Notes: generated by a model from the letters alone, not told the origin. A DNA stretch of 16,721 nt from an uncultured Treponema sp. (GCA_946611835.1 CAMOEE010000029.1:1-16721); one strand, 5' to 3'; positions 6,194 to 14,846 are shown, numbered from the stretch's first letter. Made by a program: numbers and translations.

Positions 6194-7021
6194 ATGGGAC
6201 TTAATAAAATCAAGAATGCGCTTTTCCTCCTTTCTTTTTCCCTTATATATCCTCTTTTTTCCTCTTGCACGAAGTGGGAGTACAGGCCGATTACGAATAC
6301 CGAAAATCTTGAAGGCCGAACTATAGGCGTGCCATTGGCCTGGGATGCGGATTACATAATCAGCGAAAGAAAGGATGTGAATATTATCCGTTATAACTCC
6401 TGCGCAGACGGATTTCTGGCTTTAAGGCATAACAAAATCGATGCCTTTGCCGTCGACTGTGAGAACGCAAAACTTTTTCTCGCCACTGGATCCGGCTTAA
6501 AGCTAATCTGCCCGGTTGGAAAGTCAAATATCGCAATCTGGTTTAGTCGGCAATCTTCGCAATGCCTGAAAGAGTTCAACGAATTCTTAAAGAAGTACCG
6601 AAAATCTGAGGAATTCTCGGATTTACAGAGACGAAAGGCTCTTTTTGATGGGGTGACTTTTGATAGTGATGACATCGTGCTGACGGGAAAGGGTAAGATC
6701 CTGAATGTGGCTTTTGACGAGCAGAATTTTCCGCGCACTCATTATGATGACAATGGTAATGCCGTCGGAATCGACCTTGAGGCACTGAAATATTTTGCGA
6801 ATGAATACAACTACAAACTTGTATTCCACAATTCAGTTTATGAATCATCGATAATCGGAATGAGAACCGGAAAATATGATATTATGGCCGGCTACCTCTG
6901 TGATTTATACGAGACTGATGCAAAGGATAATGGTATCCTCTTCAGTGACGCGATTGATGAAATTGAACTGGCCCTCATTGAAAAAACACAGGAAAAGATT
7001 GAAATCAGCGTGGACTACTAG
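6194..7021 (+). CDS. Lobe-swapped substrate-binding lipoprotein (SBP_bac_3-like)
   Basis: A 275-aa protein from ATG 6194, AGGA at 6181-6184. The signal sequence ends in LFSSC, Cys25 being the lipidation site. The open frame extends upstream into the permease gene, but the signal peptide fixes this start. Residues about 37-155 read as the second half of a family-3 binding protein (NLEGRTIGVPLAW ... ALRHNKIDAFAVDCE). Residues about 167-265 read as the first half (GKILNVAFDEQNFP, GIDLEALKYFANEYNYKL, GKYDIMAGY, FSDAI). The normal order is the reverse, so the domain appears circularly permuted at the lobe crossover. No second copy of either half is present. Likely partner of the permease 11 nt upstream. 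Confidence 0.8.
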   Translation: MGLNKIKNALFLLSFSLIYPLFSSCTKWEYRPITNTENLEGRTIGVPLAWDADYIISERKDVNIIRYNSCADGFLALRHNKIDAFAVDCENAKLFLATGSGLKLICPVGKSNIAIWFSRQSSQCLKEFNEFLKKYRKSEEFSDLQRRKALFDGVTFDSDDIVLTGKGKILNVAFDEQNFPRTHYDDNGNAVGIDLEALKYFANEYNYKLVFHNSVYESSIIGMRTGKYDIMAGYLCDLYETDAKDNGILFSDAIDEIELALIEKTQEKIEISVDY

Positions 7022-7094
7022 GAATTCCCCTAAGAAAGTGCCATGCTGATCTCAGTTATCTTCTGTTTTTCAAAGCGTTATGCGACCTCGCTTC

Positions 7095-7376
7095 CTACCG
7101 GTCATGCATGACGAAGAGCTTGATTCCCTCGTCCTTGAATTTTTCCTTTACATAATCCACTACCGTTGCAATCCTGCTTTCCTTGTCGTCGTCACAGTAG
7201 GCTATGATTATAACATTTGTCTCAGGCCATGTCGTAGTTCCAAGTTTGTAGCTTTCTCCGCCCCGACCGTGGGCCAGAGGCACGATTGAGTACAAAAAGC
7301 CCGGAATCGCCGCCTCAAGATTATTCAGCAAAACTTCCTGCATTGACTGGTTCGCAAATATTTCCGCTCGTATCAT
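7095..7376 (-). CDS. PII-like transporter-associated protein (PG0541 family)
   Basis: A 93-aa protein. The length, the predicted ferredoxin-like order of strands and helices, and the T-loop-like stretch GRGGESYKLGTTTWPETN (37-54) followed by VIIIAYCDDD match the PG0541 family, PII/CutA-like proteins encoded next to RND pumps. Start ATG 7376 has AGGGGG just upstream, partly formed by the heptamer repeat at the end of the pump gene nine nt away. Last gene of the efflux operon. It may sense a small molecule or metal and act on the pump; that role is inferred from its neighbours. Confidence 0.75.
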   Translation of the reverse strand: MIRAEIFANQSMQEVLLNNLEAAIPGFLYSIVPLAHGRGGESYKLGTTTWPETNVIIIAYCDDDKESRIATVVDYVKEKFKDEGIKLFVMHDR

Positions 7377-7385
7377 AAAAACCCC

Positions 7386-7420
7386 CTAATTCCGAATTCC
7401 TAATTCCGCATTCCGAATTT
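7386..7420. repeat. Five tandem heptamers at RND gene end
   Basis: On the + strand five 7-bp units run in register: CTAATTC, CGAATTC, CTAATTC, CGCATTC, CGAATTT. On the coding strand they are GAATTAG/GAATTCG-type units. They encode the last residues of the pump (NAELGIRN), include its TAG stop, and lead straight into the Shine-Dalgarno of the next gene. Confidence 0.7.
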
Positions 7421-10400
7421 TTTCCAGCCTTCTTTTTAGCTCATCGTCCATCTCGAACTTTTTGCTTCTGCCGGCTTTCTGGTTGAAGATTGAGTAAATC
7501 ACAGGAATGATGAAAAGCGTTACGATTGTGCTGCTGGTCAAACCTCCGATTACGCAAAGACCGATTGGCTGTGTCATGCTGGAGTTTGCGTCTCCGAAAA
7601 ATGCCATGGGAACCATGCCAAGAAGGGTAGAGAGGGTCGTCATCATTACAGGTCGGAATCGGCTGGCTCCGGCTTCCTCGCAGGCCTCCAGAAGTTTCAT
7701 TCCACGGCGGACAAGCAGGTTAGTCTGGTCTACGAGAATGATTCCGTTGTTTACGACGATTCCGATAAGCATGACAACGCCAATCATAGAAACCATGCTG
7801 AAAGAGCTTCCTGTTAAAAGGTGAATCAATACGGCACCGACTATGAGGAAGGGAAGGGTAAAGAGATTTATGAAAGGCTCCCTGAAGCTTTCATAGGTTC
7901 CCGCCATTACTCCGAAGACCAGGATGATTGCGAGGATGATAATCAGCACGAAGACTTTGAGCATATCCATCGTGTTGCCCCAGGCTCCCTCATAAGTGAT
8001 TGAGATTCCCTCATCAAGAATCATGTCGTCTTTTACGAGGGCCTTGATCTTGTTCTCCACTTCCCCTGCGTTCCCGCCGCCGGTTATGCTTGCCGTAAGG
8101 TGAACGGTCCTGAGCTTGTTCTCGCGGCTGATTGAGACAGGCCCTGTTCCCTGAATGACTTCCGCAAAATTAGAGACTGAATAGCGGCCGTTCGTTCCCT
8201 CCACATAGATTTTCTCAAGGTCCGGGATGTCGCTTCTGTCCCTGTCCTCAAGAAGAAGAACCACGCTGTATTCGTCTCCGTTTGAGCGGTAGGTTGTCGC
8301 TGTCTTTCCGTTAATCGAATAGTTGATTTCGTTTGCTATTGCGCTGACAGAAAGCCCGAAAGTTGAGGCACGGTCCCGGTCAATTTTAATCTCGACTTGT
8401 GGTAAACCGTCCTCAAGGTCAACCTCTGGCTCGGCAATCTCAGGAATTTTTTCGGTCATAAGGGATGAGAGTTCTTCTGCGGTCGCAAGGATTTTGTCCA
8501 GGTCGCTTCCGTGGAAGACGATGTCGATGTCATTTCCGCTCATCTGCTGCATTCGCCCCTGGTCAAAAGTGAATGTTGCCGTGGGGAAGCTGTCGAAATG
8601 ACGGCGGAGTTTTGCCTTTACGGTGTCGGCGCTGTCTATCTGCTTTGAGGCATCCGGAAGATAAATTGAGATTGAACCCTTGTAAGAGGTGTCGCTGGAC
8701 ATTCCCATTCCGCTTGAAGTTCCCACAGAGACGACGATTGTCTCGTATCCCTCGATTTCATTTTTTACGATGTCGTAGAACTGGTCGAGAACATTCTGAG
8801 TCTCCGAGAGTTTTGTTCCCAGGGGAAGCTCCACATTAAGTCCGACTGATGTATCGTGGAAATTCGACATGAATGAAATCGGAAGCTGATTAAATAGAAG
8901 AATTGAAGAGCCGAGAATCGTAAAGGCCGTAAGAACTGCGGCAAACCTGTGGCGCAAAACTACTCTAAGGCCCTTTCTGTAAAGATTTGTGAGCCAGCTT
9001 ATTCCGTCGGAGACGACTTTGTCGCCTTTCTGCAAGAGAGGGCTTTTAATCGGCCTCTCCTTCCTGTTATCGACTTTGAGGAAAACTCCGGCCAGAACAG
9101 GCACAAGGAACATGGCCACGAAAAGGGAAGAGAGCAGGGCTATGATGATTACGACCATGAGGCTTGTAAAAAGCTCGCCCATCATCTCAAGCTGGCCCTT
9201 GTAGACGAAAAATGGAATGAAAACACAGATTGTCGTGAGGTTTCCGGAAACTACCGAAGCCATGACTTCCTGAGTTCCGATTGCGGCTGACACTCTTGCG
9301 CTACTTCCCCGCTGGCGGTAGACATAAATGTTCTCAAGAACGACGACCGAGGCATCAACGACCATACCGATTCCCAGGATAAGGCCTGTCATGGTAATCA
9401 TGTTGAGGGTGATTCCAGTGAAGGTCATAAGAAGGAGTGTAATCAGAATGCTGAAGGGAATTGAAATCGCCATGATAATCGTGGACTTGCCGCTTCTGAG
9501 GAAGACGAAAAGAATAAGGACAGTGAGAACGAATCCTTCAAGAATTGACTTTATCAATGAAGAAAGAGTGTCCCGGACGCTGGTTGACTGGTCGGAAATA
9601 ATCGTAAGGAAAACGCCTTCCGGCAGGACTTTTTCGATTTCTGCCATCTTTTTGTAGACCGCATCGGCCACATTGACGGTGTTGCTTCCGCTCTGCTTTT
9701 TGAGGCTGATGTAAACGCCAGGCTTTCCGTTGATGTAGACTTCGCTAGTCTGGTCCTTGTAGCCCATCTCGGCTGTTCCGATGTCGCTGAGCTTTACATC
9801 GTAGCCGTTTTTCGTTCCGACCACGGTATTGTTGATTTCATCGAGAGACTCGAATTCGCCGGTTGTGCGGACCATGTATTTTCTCGTTCCTTCATAGACT
9901 GAGCCGCCGCCAAGCTCGATGTTCTGCTTTGCCAGGGTTGTGGCGATTCCGGAAAGGGTAAGCTCGTAGGCGTCAAGCCTGTTCTGGCTGAGTTCCACAC
10001 GCACGATTCCTTCACGGCCGCCTGAGACTGAAGCCTGTGAGACACCCGGTGTCTGTTCGAACATATCGCTTACGGTGTCATCTGCGATTTTTCTCAGGTC
10101 GTCTGCGCTCCTGTTTCCGCTCAAAGCCAGGGTGATTATAGGCATGGAGTCAGAGCTGAATTTAAAGATTTGAGGTGTGTCGCAGTCATCCGGCAGGCTG
10201 CCTTTTACCTGATCAAGCTTGTCACGGATGTCGTTGACGGCCTGGTCTATGTCCGTCCCGTAGTTGAACTGTAGTTTTATCAGGGACTGGCCTTCGCTTG
10301 AAGTCGATGTAAGCTCGTCGAGGTTTGAGACGCTGGTAAGTCCGTTCTCAAGGACTTCGGTCACAGATTTTTCCACCGATTCAGGGCCTGCGTTGTCGTA

Positions 10401-10550
10401 GCTTGTCATTACCATTGCCACAGGCATATCCATGTCAGGCATAAGGTCAATCTGAATGTTCCCTAAAGTGAAGAGGGAAACAATCATAATCAAAAGAAAT
10501 GTACAGAGCGTTAATACCGGGTGCTCAAGGATTTTTTTTGAAATGCTCAT
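7386..10550 (-). CDS. RND efflux pump, AcrB/HAE1-like
   Basis: A 1054-aa inner-membrane proton-driven exporter of full family length. N-terminal TM1 (about 13-30), porter loop with PDMDMPVAMV and NAGPESVEKSVT, TM2 from about 338, and TM4 with GIGMVVDASVVVLENIYV (393-410). AcrB has two Asp in TM4; here only Asp399 is kept and the next residue is Ala400, as in a large bacterial subgroup. TM10 region reads GIVVNNGIILVDQ (930-942). The duplicated RND layout is complete. It overlaps the membrane fusion protein gene by four nt (ATGA). The last residues come from a heptamer repeat. Substrates may be drugs, lipids or other hydrophobic compounds; no outer-membrane TolC partner is in the window. Confidence 0.92.
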   Translation of the reverse strand: MSISKKILEHPVLTLCTFLLIMIVSLFTLGNIQIDLMPDMDMPVAMVMTSYDNAGPESVEKSVTEVLENGLTSVSNLDELTSTSSEGQSLIKLQFNYGTDIDQAVNDIRDKLDQVKGSLPDDCDTPQIFKFSSDSMPIITLALSGNRSADDLRKIADDTVSDMFEQTPGVSQASVSGGREGIVRVELSQNRLDAYELTLSGIATTLAKQNIELGGGSVYEGTRKYMVRTTGEFESLDEINNTVVGTKNGYDVKLSDIGTAEMGYKDQTSEVYINGKPGVYISLKKQSGSNTVNVADAVYKKMAEIEKVLPEGVFLTIISDQSTSVRDTLSSLIKSILEGFVLTVLILFVFLRSGKSTIIMAISIPFSILITLLLMTFTGITLNMITMTGLILGIGMVVDASVVVLENIYVYRQRGSSARVSAAIGTQEVMASVVSGNLTTICVFIPFFVYKGQLEMMGELFTSLMVVIIIALLSSLFVAMFLVPVLAGVFLKVDNRKERPIKSPLLQKGDKVVSDGISWLTNLYRKGLRVVLRHRFAAVLTAFTILGSSILLFNQLPISFMSNFHDTSVGLNVELPLGTKLSETQNVLDQFYDIVKNEIEGYETIVVSVGTSSGMGMSSDTSYKGSISIYLPDASKQIDSADTVKAKLRRHFDSFPTATFTFDQGRMQQMSGNDIDIVFHGSDLDKILATAEELSSLMTEKIPEIAEPEVDLEDGLPQVEIKIDRDRASTFGLSVSAIANEINYSINGKTATTYRSNGDEYSVVLLLEDRDRSDIPDLEKIYVEGTNGRYSVSNFAEVIQGTGPVSISRENKLRTVHLTASITGGGNAGEVENKIKALVKDDMILDEGISITYEGAWGNTMDMLKVFVLIIILAIILVFGVMAGTYESFREPFINLFTLPFLIVGAVLIHLLTGSSFSMVSMIGVVMLIGIVVNNGIILVDQTNLLVRRGMKLLEACEEAGASRFRPVMMTTLSTLLGMVPMAFFGDANSSMTQPIGLCVIGGLTSSTIVTLFIIPVIYSIFNQKAGRSKKFEMDDELKRRLEKIRNAELGIRN

Positions 10551-11488
10551 ACAGCGCCCCCGTTTGATGTGTTTTTGTCAGACTTTGTGCTGGAAGAGCC
10601 GACTTCCTTGACCTTGACTCCGTCAGAAAGAACCTGCATTCCGCTCACCACTATCTGTTCTCCCTCGCTCAGGCCCGAAGTAATCTCAGCCTTTCCGTCA
10701 ACGCTGGCTCCTACAGAAATCTCTCGCTTTGAGACCGTGCTGTCATCATTCTTTATGTAGATGAATTTCTTTCCGTTTTCGCTGATGATTGAGTCTGTGG
10801 GAATTACGATTATGTTCTCGTGAAGAATTGTGTTCAGGTGAATCTTGACATACATTCCGGCGTTGATCCGCTCGTCGCTGGTGTCAAAAAGAAGGTAGAG
10901 CTGCTTTGTGCGGCTTGTCTCGTCAACCACAGGCGAGATTCTGAAAACATGGGCAGGAAAATCGATTCCCTTGTAGGCTTCCAGCCCGACCCGGGCAGTA
11001 AGTCCGTTTTTCAGGACTGCGATTTTGCTCTCAGGAATCTTGCACTCAATCTGAAGTTTGTCGATGTTTCCAATCATGGCAATTTCGCTTGAGGTGGTGA
11101 CTGTCGTTCCTGTTGTAAGAGGAAGGGAAGTGATGTAGCCTGCAATAGGTGCGTAAACCGGACTCGAGGCATAGTGTGAGCCTGGGGAAGAAGGATCGAC
11201 TTCGGCAATTAGCTGACCTTTTTTGACATAAGTTCCAAGAGTAACAGGAACACGGGTGAGTTTTCCACCGATGTCAGGATAAACCGAAATAGTGTTCTCG
11301 GCCTTTACTGTTCCGTTCAAGCGGAGATATTCCTGCAAGTCGCTTTTTGTGACAGTCTCGCTTTTTACTGTGTAGACTGTCTCTTCCACAGGAGGCATTT
11401 GTCTTTTCTTTTTGGGAAGCATTGAAAGACCAGTAAGGATGGCCAGGGCCACAAGAATCATCAGAATTTTCTTTTTCGTAAGTATCAT
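10547..11488 (-). CDS. RND membrane fusion protein (AcrA/MdtA-like)
   Basis: A 313-aa periplasmic adaptor. A hydrophobic N-terminal segment (about 9-24, ILMILVALAILTGLSML) anchors or exports it; no lipobox Cys is present. Half-motifs of the lipoyl/barrel-sandwich hybrid are seen at about 56-75 (LNGTVKAENTISVYPDIGGK) and 83-96 (LGTYVKKGQLIAEVD), followed by YAPIAGYITSLPLTTGTTV, then the beta-barrel and a membrane-proximal domain ending near GLSEGEQIVVSGMQVLSDG. The long alpha-hairpin is absent, so it is a short adaptor. Start ATG 11488 has GGGGG upstream. First gene of the operon MFP-RND-PII-like; GGGGGC at its end serves as binding site for the pump's overlapping start. I found no convincing promoter in the 218-nt divergent gap. 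Confidence 0.9.
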   Translation of the reverse strand: MILTKKKILMILVALAILTGLSMLPKKKRQMPPVEETVYTVKSETVTKSDLQEYLRLNGTVKAENTISVYPDIGGKLTRVPVTLGTYVKKGQLIAEVDPSSPGSHYASSPVYAPIAGYITSLPLTTGTTVTTSSEIAMIGNIDKLQIECKIPESKIAVLKNGLTARVGLEAYKGIDFPAHVFRISPVVDETSRTKQLYLLFDTSDERINAGMYVKIHLNTILHENIIVIPTDSIISENGKKFIYIKNDDSTVSKREISVGASVDGKAEITSGLSEGEQIVVSGMQVLSDGVKVKEVGSSSTKSDKNTSNGGAV

Positions 11489-11623
11489 TTTTACCCCCGT
11501 TGTTGGATTTATTTAAGTCTAACTGAAAAGCAATTTTTTTACATAAAAATTACGCTAATACTTTGTTATAAAACAGAATTTTATGGATACCGCCTTTCAA
11601 TCTGCTCCTGTAAAAAAAATCTT

Positions 11624-11653
11624 TTGTAAAATTTTGAATACAGGGTTTATAAT
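11624..11653 (+). promoter_or_regulatory. Promoter for the tct operon
   Basis: TTGTAA (11624-11629), 18-nt spacer, TATAAT (11648-11653). The gene starts at 11707, with AGGAGG at 11696-11701 as Shine-Dalgarno. Confidence 0.5.
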
Positions 11654-11706
11654 CAATTAAGATTAATTTACAGAAAATCTGGATTTTCAGGTTTCAGGAG
11701 GATTTT

Positions 11707-12702
11707 ATGAAAAAAAACAGCTTTATTATTGGTGCCCTTGCCTGCTCTCTGGCACTTCTTGCGGGCTTTACGGCCTGTAAAGAAAAAAATGCGGCATCAT
11801 CACAAGCTCAGGATAGTGCAGAATGGAAGCCCAACGGCACGGTCAATATGATTGTCGCTTACAAGGCTGGTTCTGGAACTGACAACACCGCACGAGTCCT
11901 TACATCTTATGCCGAAAAATATGTCGGCCAGCACATCGTAATTGACAACAAGGAAGGCGGCTCCGGCTCAATCGGCTGGACAGCCCTCGCAAAGGCAAAG
12001 CCTGACGGACTTACCCTGGGCTTCATCAATCTTCCGACCTTCTGCTCAAACATCATCGATCACCTGGGGGCATACACCGTTGAGTCAATCGAACCAATCG
12101 CAAATCATGTAGTTGAGACTTCTGTAGTCTTGGTCTCTGCAAAAAGTCAGTTCAACAGCCTTAAGGAACTTGTTGACTATGCCAAGGCTAATCCAAAAGC
12201 CCTCAAGGCTTCGACAAACGGAAACAAGGCCTCAAACCACATAGGCGCCCAGCTTCTTTCTCATTCTGCCGGCTTTGAGTACACGGCAATTCCTTATGGC
12301 GGAACTGCCGACCAGCTTCTTGCCCTCCGTCAGGGCGAGGTTGATTTCTCTGTTGCAAAAGTCGCTGACTTCACCTCTTTCGCTTCTGAGCTCAAGGTTC
12401 TTGGCACATTCGACTCTAAACGAATACCTGAATATCCTGATACACCGACCCTTGGTGAGCTTGGCTACTACCCCAACTGGTACGGCTCTGCGCGATGTAT
12501 CGTTGCTCCAAAAGGAACTCCAAAAGCCGCAATTGAATTCTATGCGAAGGCTTTCAAGGCCGTTATGGAAGATCCTGAATACATCGCTGCCGGCGAAAAG
12601 GCTCACATGACGACAGAATACAAGAACCCTGCAGATACAGGCACTCTTATCAACCAGCAGTATGATTTCTGCAAGAACACTCTGGCAGAAATTTTCAAAT
12701 AA
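11707..12702 (+). CDS. tctC: Tripartite tricarboxylate transporter binding protein
   Basis: A 331-aa extracytoplasmic binding protein of the Bug/TctC family, normal length. The signal peptide ends in GFTAC (Cys24), so it is a lipoprotein, as expected for a Gram-negative using surface- or membrane-tethered binding proteins. Family marks: VNMIVAYKAGSGTDNTAR (46-63), then NKEGGSGSIGWTALAKAKPDG (about 81-101), and AIPYGGTADQLLALRQGEVD in lobe two. Most TctC proteins have PxxPGGxxD at the first motif; here it is AYKAGSGTD, with the ligand-binding Gly and Asp kept. First gene of the tctCBA unit. Likely ligand is a di- or tricarboxylate or related acid; this cannot be settled by sequence. Confidence 0.9.
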   Translation: MKKNSFIIGALACSLALLAGFTACKEKNAASSQAQDSAEWKPNGTVNMIVAYKAGSGTDNTARVLTSYAEKYVGQHIVIDNKEGGSGSIGWTALAKAKPDGLTLGFINLPTFCSNIIDHLGAYTVESIEPIANHVVETSVVLVSAKSQFNSLKELVDYAKANPKALKASTNGNKASNHIGAQLLSHSAGFEYTAIPYGGTADQLLALRQGEVDFSVAKVADFTSFASELKVLGTFDSKRIPEYPDTPTLGELGYYPNWYGSARCIVAPKGTPKAAIEFYAKAFKAVMEDPEYIAAGEKAHMTTEYKNPADTGTLINQQYDFCKNTLAEIFK

Positions 12703-12724
12703 GCCTTTCTGACGGCGGTATAAT

Positions 12725-13180
12725 ATGAAGAAAACAGACATTGGTGTAATTGCCTTCATGTATGGAATCTGCATCTGGTTTGCCATCATGAATGCGCGTC
12801 TTCCTCAGGATGCTCAGATTTATCCACGCTTTATTATAATTGTGCTTGCTTCTCTCACGACCCTGTATCTTGTCAAGAATTTAATCATGGCAAAAAAAGA
12901 GGGCGTGACGAGCGGATTCGCTGAATTGTTCAAGGGATTCCTGCCCAGACAGTTTTTCCCGGTTCTGGGAATAGCGCTGGGCTATCTTCTTGCGCTTTTT
13001 TTCATTGGCTTTTATCCTGCGACAATCATCTTCATGGTCTGCGTGCTTTTAAAACTCAAAATAAAGCCGGTCACGGTCTGCATCACTACGGCGGCAATCC
13101 TTGCGCTGGTGTTTGTTACCTTCAACCTCGTTCTAAAGGTCAGCCTAATCCGGGGGCTTTTGTTCGACATGCTTTTGTAA
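12725..13180 (+). CDS. tctB: Tripartite tricarboxylate transporter small subunit
   Basis: A 151-aa membrane protein with four hydrophobic segments: about 6-20, 34-50, 79-98 and an adjoining pair near 100-145. Length and the ARLPQDAQIYPRFIIIVLAS stretch (the 'P-x-x-x-x-x-P' region after TM1) fit TctB. It lies 22 nt after tctC and 10 nt before tctA. The Shine-Dalgarno is weak (GGCGG); a TATAAT touches the start codon, most likely by chance. Works with the large subunit as the sodium- or proton-coupled membrane part. Confidence 0.85.
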   Translation: MKKTDIGVIAFMYGICIWFAIMNARLPQDAQIYPRFIIIVLASLTTLYLVKNLIMAKKEGVTSGFAELFKGFLPRQFFPVLGIALGYLLALFFIGFYPATIIFMVCVLLKLKIKPVTVCITTAAILALVFVTFNLVLKVSLIRGLLFDMLL

Positions 13181-13190
13181 GGAGATTTTT

Positions 13191-14717
13191 ATGTTAGAGA
13201 CTTTATCACTTATGGGCGCGGGCTTCGTAAACGCCCTCAGTCCAATAAATCTTGTTGCAATGGCCCTGAGCACTGCCCTCGGAATCGTCATCGGCTGTCT
13301 TCCAGGGCTTTCGGCCGCAATGGGCGTGGCTCTTTTGCTCCCCATGACTTTCTCAATGAGGCCTGAGACAGGTCTTATCGTTCTAGGCGGAATCTACTGC
13401 GGTGCTATTTTCGGCGGTTCGATTTCAGCGATTTTGATTCACACTCCCGGTACTCCGGCTTCGGCTGCTACGGCCCTGGACGGATATGCCCTCACAAAAC
13501 AGGGACGGCCGGGAAAAGCTCTCGCCGTCTCCTGTTTCTCTTCTTTCTGCGGCGGTCTTTTGAGCTGTATCTCGCTATATTTCTTCGCTCCTATTCTGGC
13601 CCAGCTTGCCATGCAGTTCAAGCAGCCTGAGTATTTCTGGCTTTCGATTTTCGGCCTTACGATTATCGCCGGTGTCTCGACAAAGAGTATGCTCAAAGGT
13701 CTTATGAGCGGAGCCCTCGGTCTTCTGGTTTCGACAATCGGAATGGATCCTATCAACGGAATCCCCCGCTTTATGTTCGGCCAGGATTCTTTGTATGAGG
13801 GAATCAATGTTACCTGTGCCCTCATCGGTTTGTTCTCGATGTCACAGGCCCTCATCCTTGCCGAAAAAGCAATCGTAAAGCGGCAGGAAGCGGCCAAAGT
13901 CAAGGACAAGATGGTCCTTTCAGGAGGCGAAGTCAGGCGAATCACACCGACGATTCTCCGCGGCTGGATAATCGGAAACATCATCGGAATCTTGCCGGGT
14001 GCGGGGGCTTCAATCGCCTGCTTTATGAGCTACAACACCAACAAGCAGCTTTCCAAAAAGCCTGAGGAATTCGGAAACGGCTCAATCGAAGGAATTGCGG
14101 CCAGTGAGGCTGCAAACAATGCTGTTACCGGCGGTTCCCTCATTCCTATGCTGACCCTTGGAATTCCCGGTGAATCGGTCACGGCCATTTTGATGGGCGG
14201 CCTTATAATTCAGGGATTGCAGCCTGGTGCCGATTTGTTCACCAAGTACGCCCCTATGACCTACACATTCTTCGCCGGCTTCGTTCTGGTTCAGTTCTTC
14301 ATGCTGGGAATCGGTATGCTGGGATGTAAGGGCTTTGCCAAGATTGCGAAAGTCTCCGATGCGATTTTGATTCCCTGTATCATCGTCTTGTGTATCGTAG
14401 GTTCCTTCGCAATCCGAAAAATCTATGCCGATGTCGTAATCATGATGATTTTTGGTATTCTTGGCTATCTGGTAAGAAAATTCGAGCTGAACAATGCGGC
14501 AATCGTCCTGGCATTGATTTTAGGCCCGCTGGGAGAGAAGGGGCTTCGTCGTTCCCTCATGCTTTCCGGTGGAAATCCTGCGATTTTCTTCTCTTCTCCG
14601 ATTTGCTGGGTTCTGATTGTCCTCTGTATTTTCGGAGTTTTGAGCCCGCTTTTGATGAGCAGGCTTGAAAAGAAAATGTCCGGGGAGCCGTCTGCCGGTG
14701 AGGGCATATCAGGATAG
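13191..14717 (+). CDS. tctA: Tripartite tricarboxylate transporter large subunit
   Basis: A 508-aa membrane protein with about 11-12 hydrophobic segments, the family's usual length. The signature is complete: GLPG-like CLPGLSAAMGVALLLP (36-51), GGIYCGAIFGGSISAIL (66-82), HTPGTPASAATALDGYALT (84-102), and in the second half GILPGAGASIACFMSY and LTLGIPGESVTAILMGGL. The two PG(T/A)-type loops reflect the internal duplication and line the substrate/cation path. Strong Shine-Dalgarno GGAG at 13181-13184 directly after the tctB stop. Last gene of the operon; the first clear terminator downstream is at 14788-14820. Confidence 0.93.
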   Translation: MLETLSLMGAGFVNALSPINLVAMALSTALGIVIGCLPGLSAAMGVALLLPMTFSMRPETGLIVLGGIYCGAIFGGSISAILIHTPGTPASAATALDGYALTKQGRPGKALAVSCFSSFCGGLLSCISLYFFAPILAQLAMQFKQPEYFWLSIFGLTIIAGVSTKSMLKGLMSGALGLLVSTIGMDPINGIPRFMFGQDSLYEGINVTCALIGLFSMSQALILAEKAIVKRQEAAKVKDKMVLSGGEVRRITPTILRGWIIGNIIGILPGAGASIACFMSYNTNKQLSKKPEEFGNGSIEGIAASEAANNAVTGGSLIPMLTLGIPGESVTAILMGGLIIQGLQPGADLFTKYAPMTYTFFAGFVLVQFFMLGIGMLGCKGFAKIAKVSDAILIPCIIVLCIVGSFAIRKIYADVVIMMIFGILGYLVRKFELNNAAIVLALILGPLGEKGLRRSLMLSGGNPAIFFSSPICWVLIVLCIFGVLSPLLMSRLEKKMSGEPSAGEGISG

Positions 14718-14738
14718 GTAAATTTACTTTCCCTTCTA

Positions 14739-14768
14739 TTGACACTTTACCCGAGTTTCTGACATAAT
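14739..14768 (+). promoter_or_regulatory. Promoter upstream of gltB leader
   Basis: TTGACA (14739-14744), 18-nt spacer, CATAAT (14763-14768). Transcription would start near 14775, giving a leader of roughly 140 nt before gltB that contains two terminator-like hairpins. Confidence 0.6.
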
Positions 14769-14787
14769 CAAGTCACTAACGGCAATG

Positions 14788-14820
14788 AGGTCGCAAAGAG
14801 AATATCTTTGTGACCTTTTT
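14788..14820 (+). terminator. Terminator-like hairpin 1
   Basis: AGGTCGCAAAGA (14788-14799) pairs with TCTTTGTGACCT (14805-14816) over 12 bp with one G-U wobble and a 5-nt loop, followed by a T run to 14820. It lies 70 nt after tctA, so it may end that operon, and also 13 nt after the predicted gltB transcription start, so it may act as a leader attenuator. Confidence 0.75.
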
Positions 14821-14846
14821 GTTTTTAAACATAAAAGTCGGCAAAG

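Noticed and set aside
7022..7094. Possible shared terminator between the convergent binding-protein and PII-like genes
   Set aside because: Only a 5-bp stem (AAGCG/CGCTT) without a T run on either strand was found.
7386..10550. Long frames on the + strand opposite the RND gene
   Set aside because: They are shadows of the coding strand with no ribosome-binding sites or recognisable motifs.
11489..11600. Promoter for the efflux operon in the divergent gap
   Set aside because: Several AT-rich -10-like words exist but none pairs with a -35 at normal spacing, so none can be chosen.
12714..12727. TATAAT touching the tctB start as an internal promoter
   Set aside because: It would start transcription inside the gene and no -35 box is seen; tctB is best explained by read-through from tctC.
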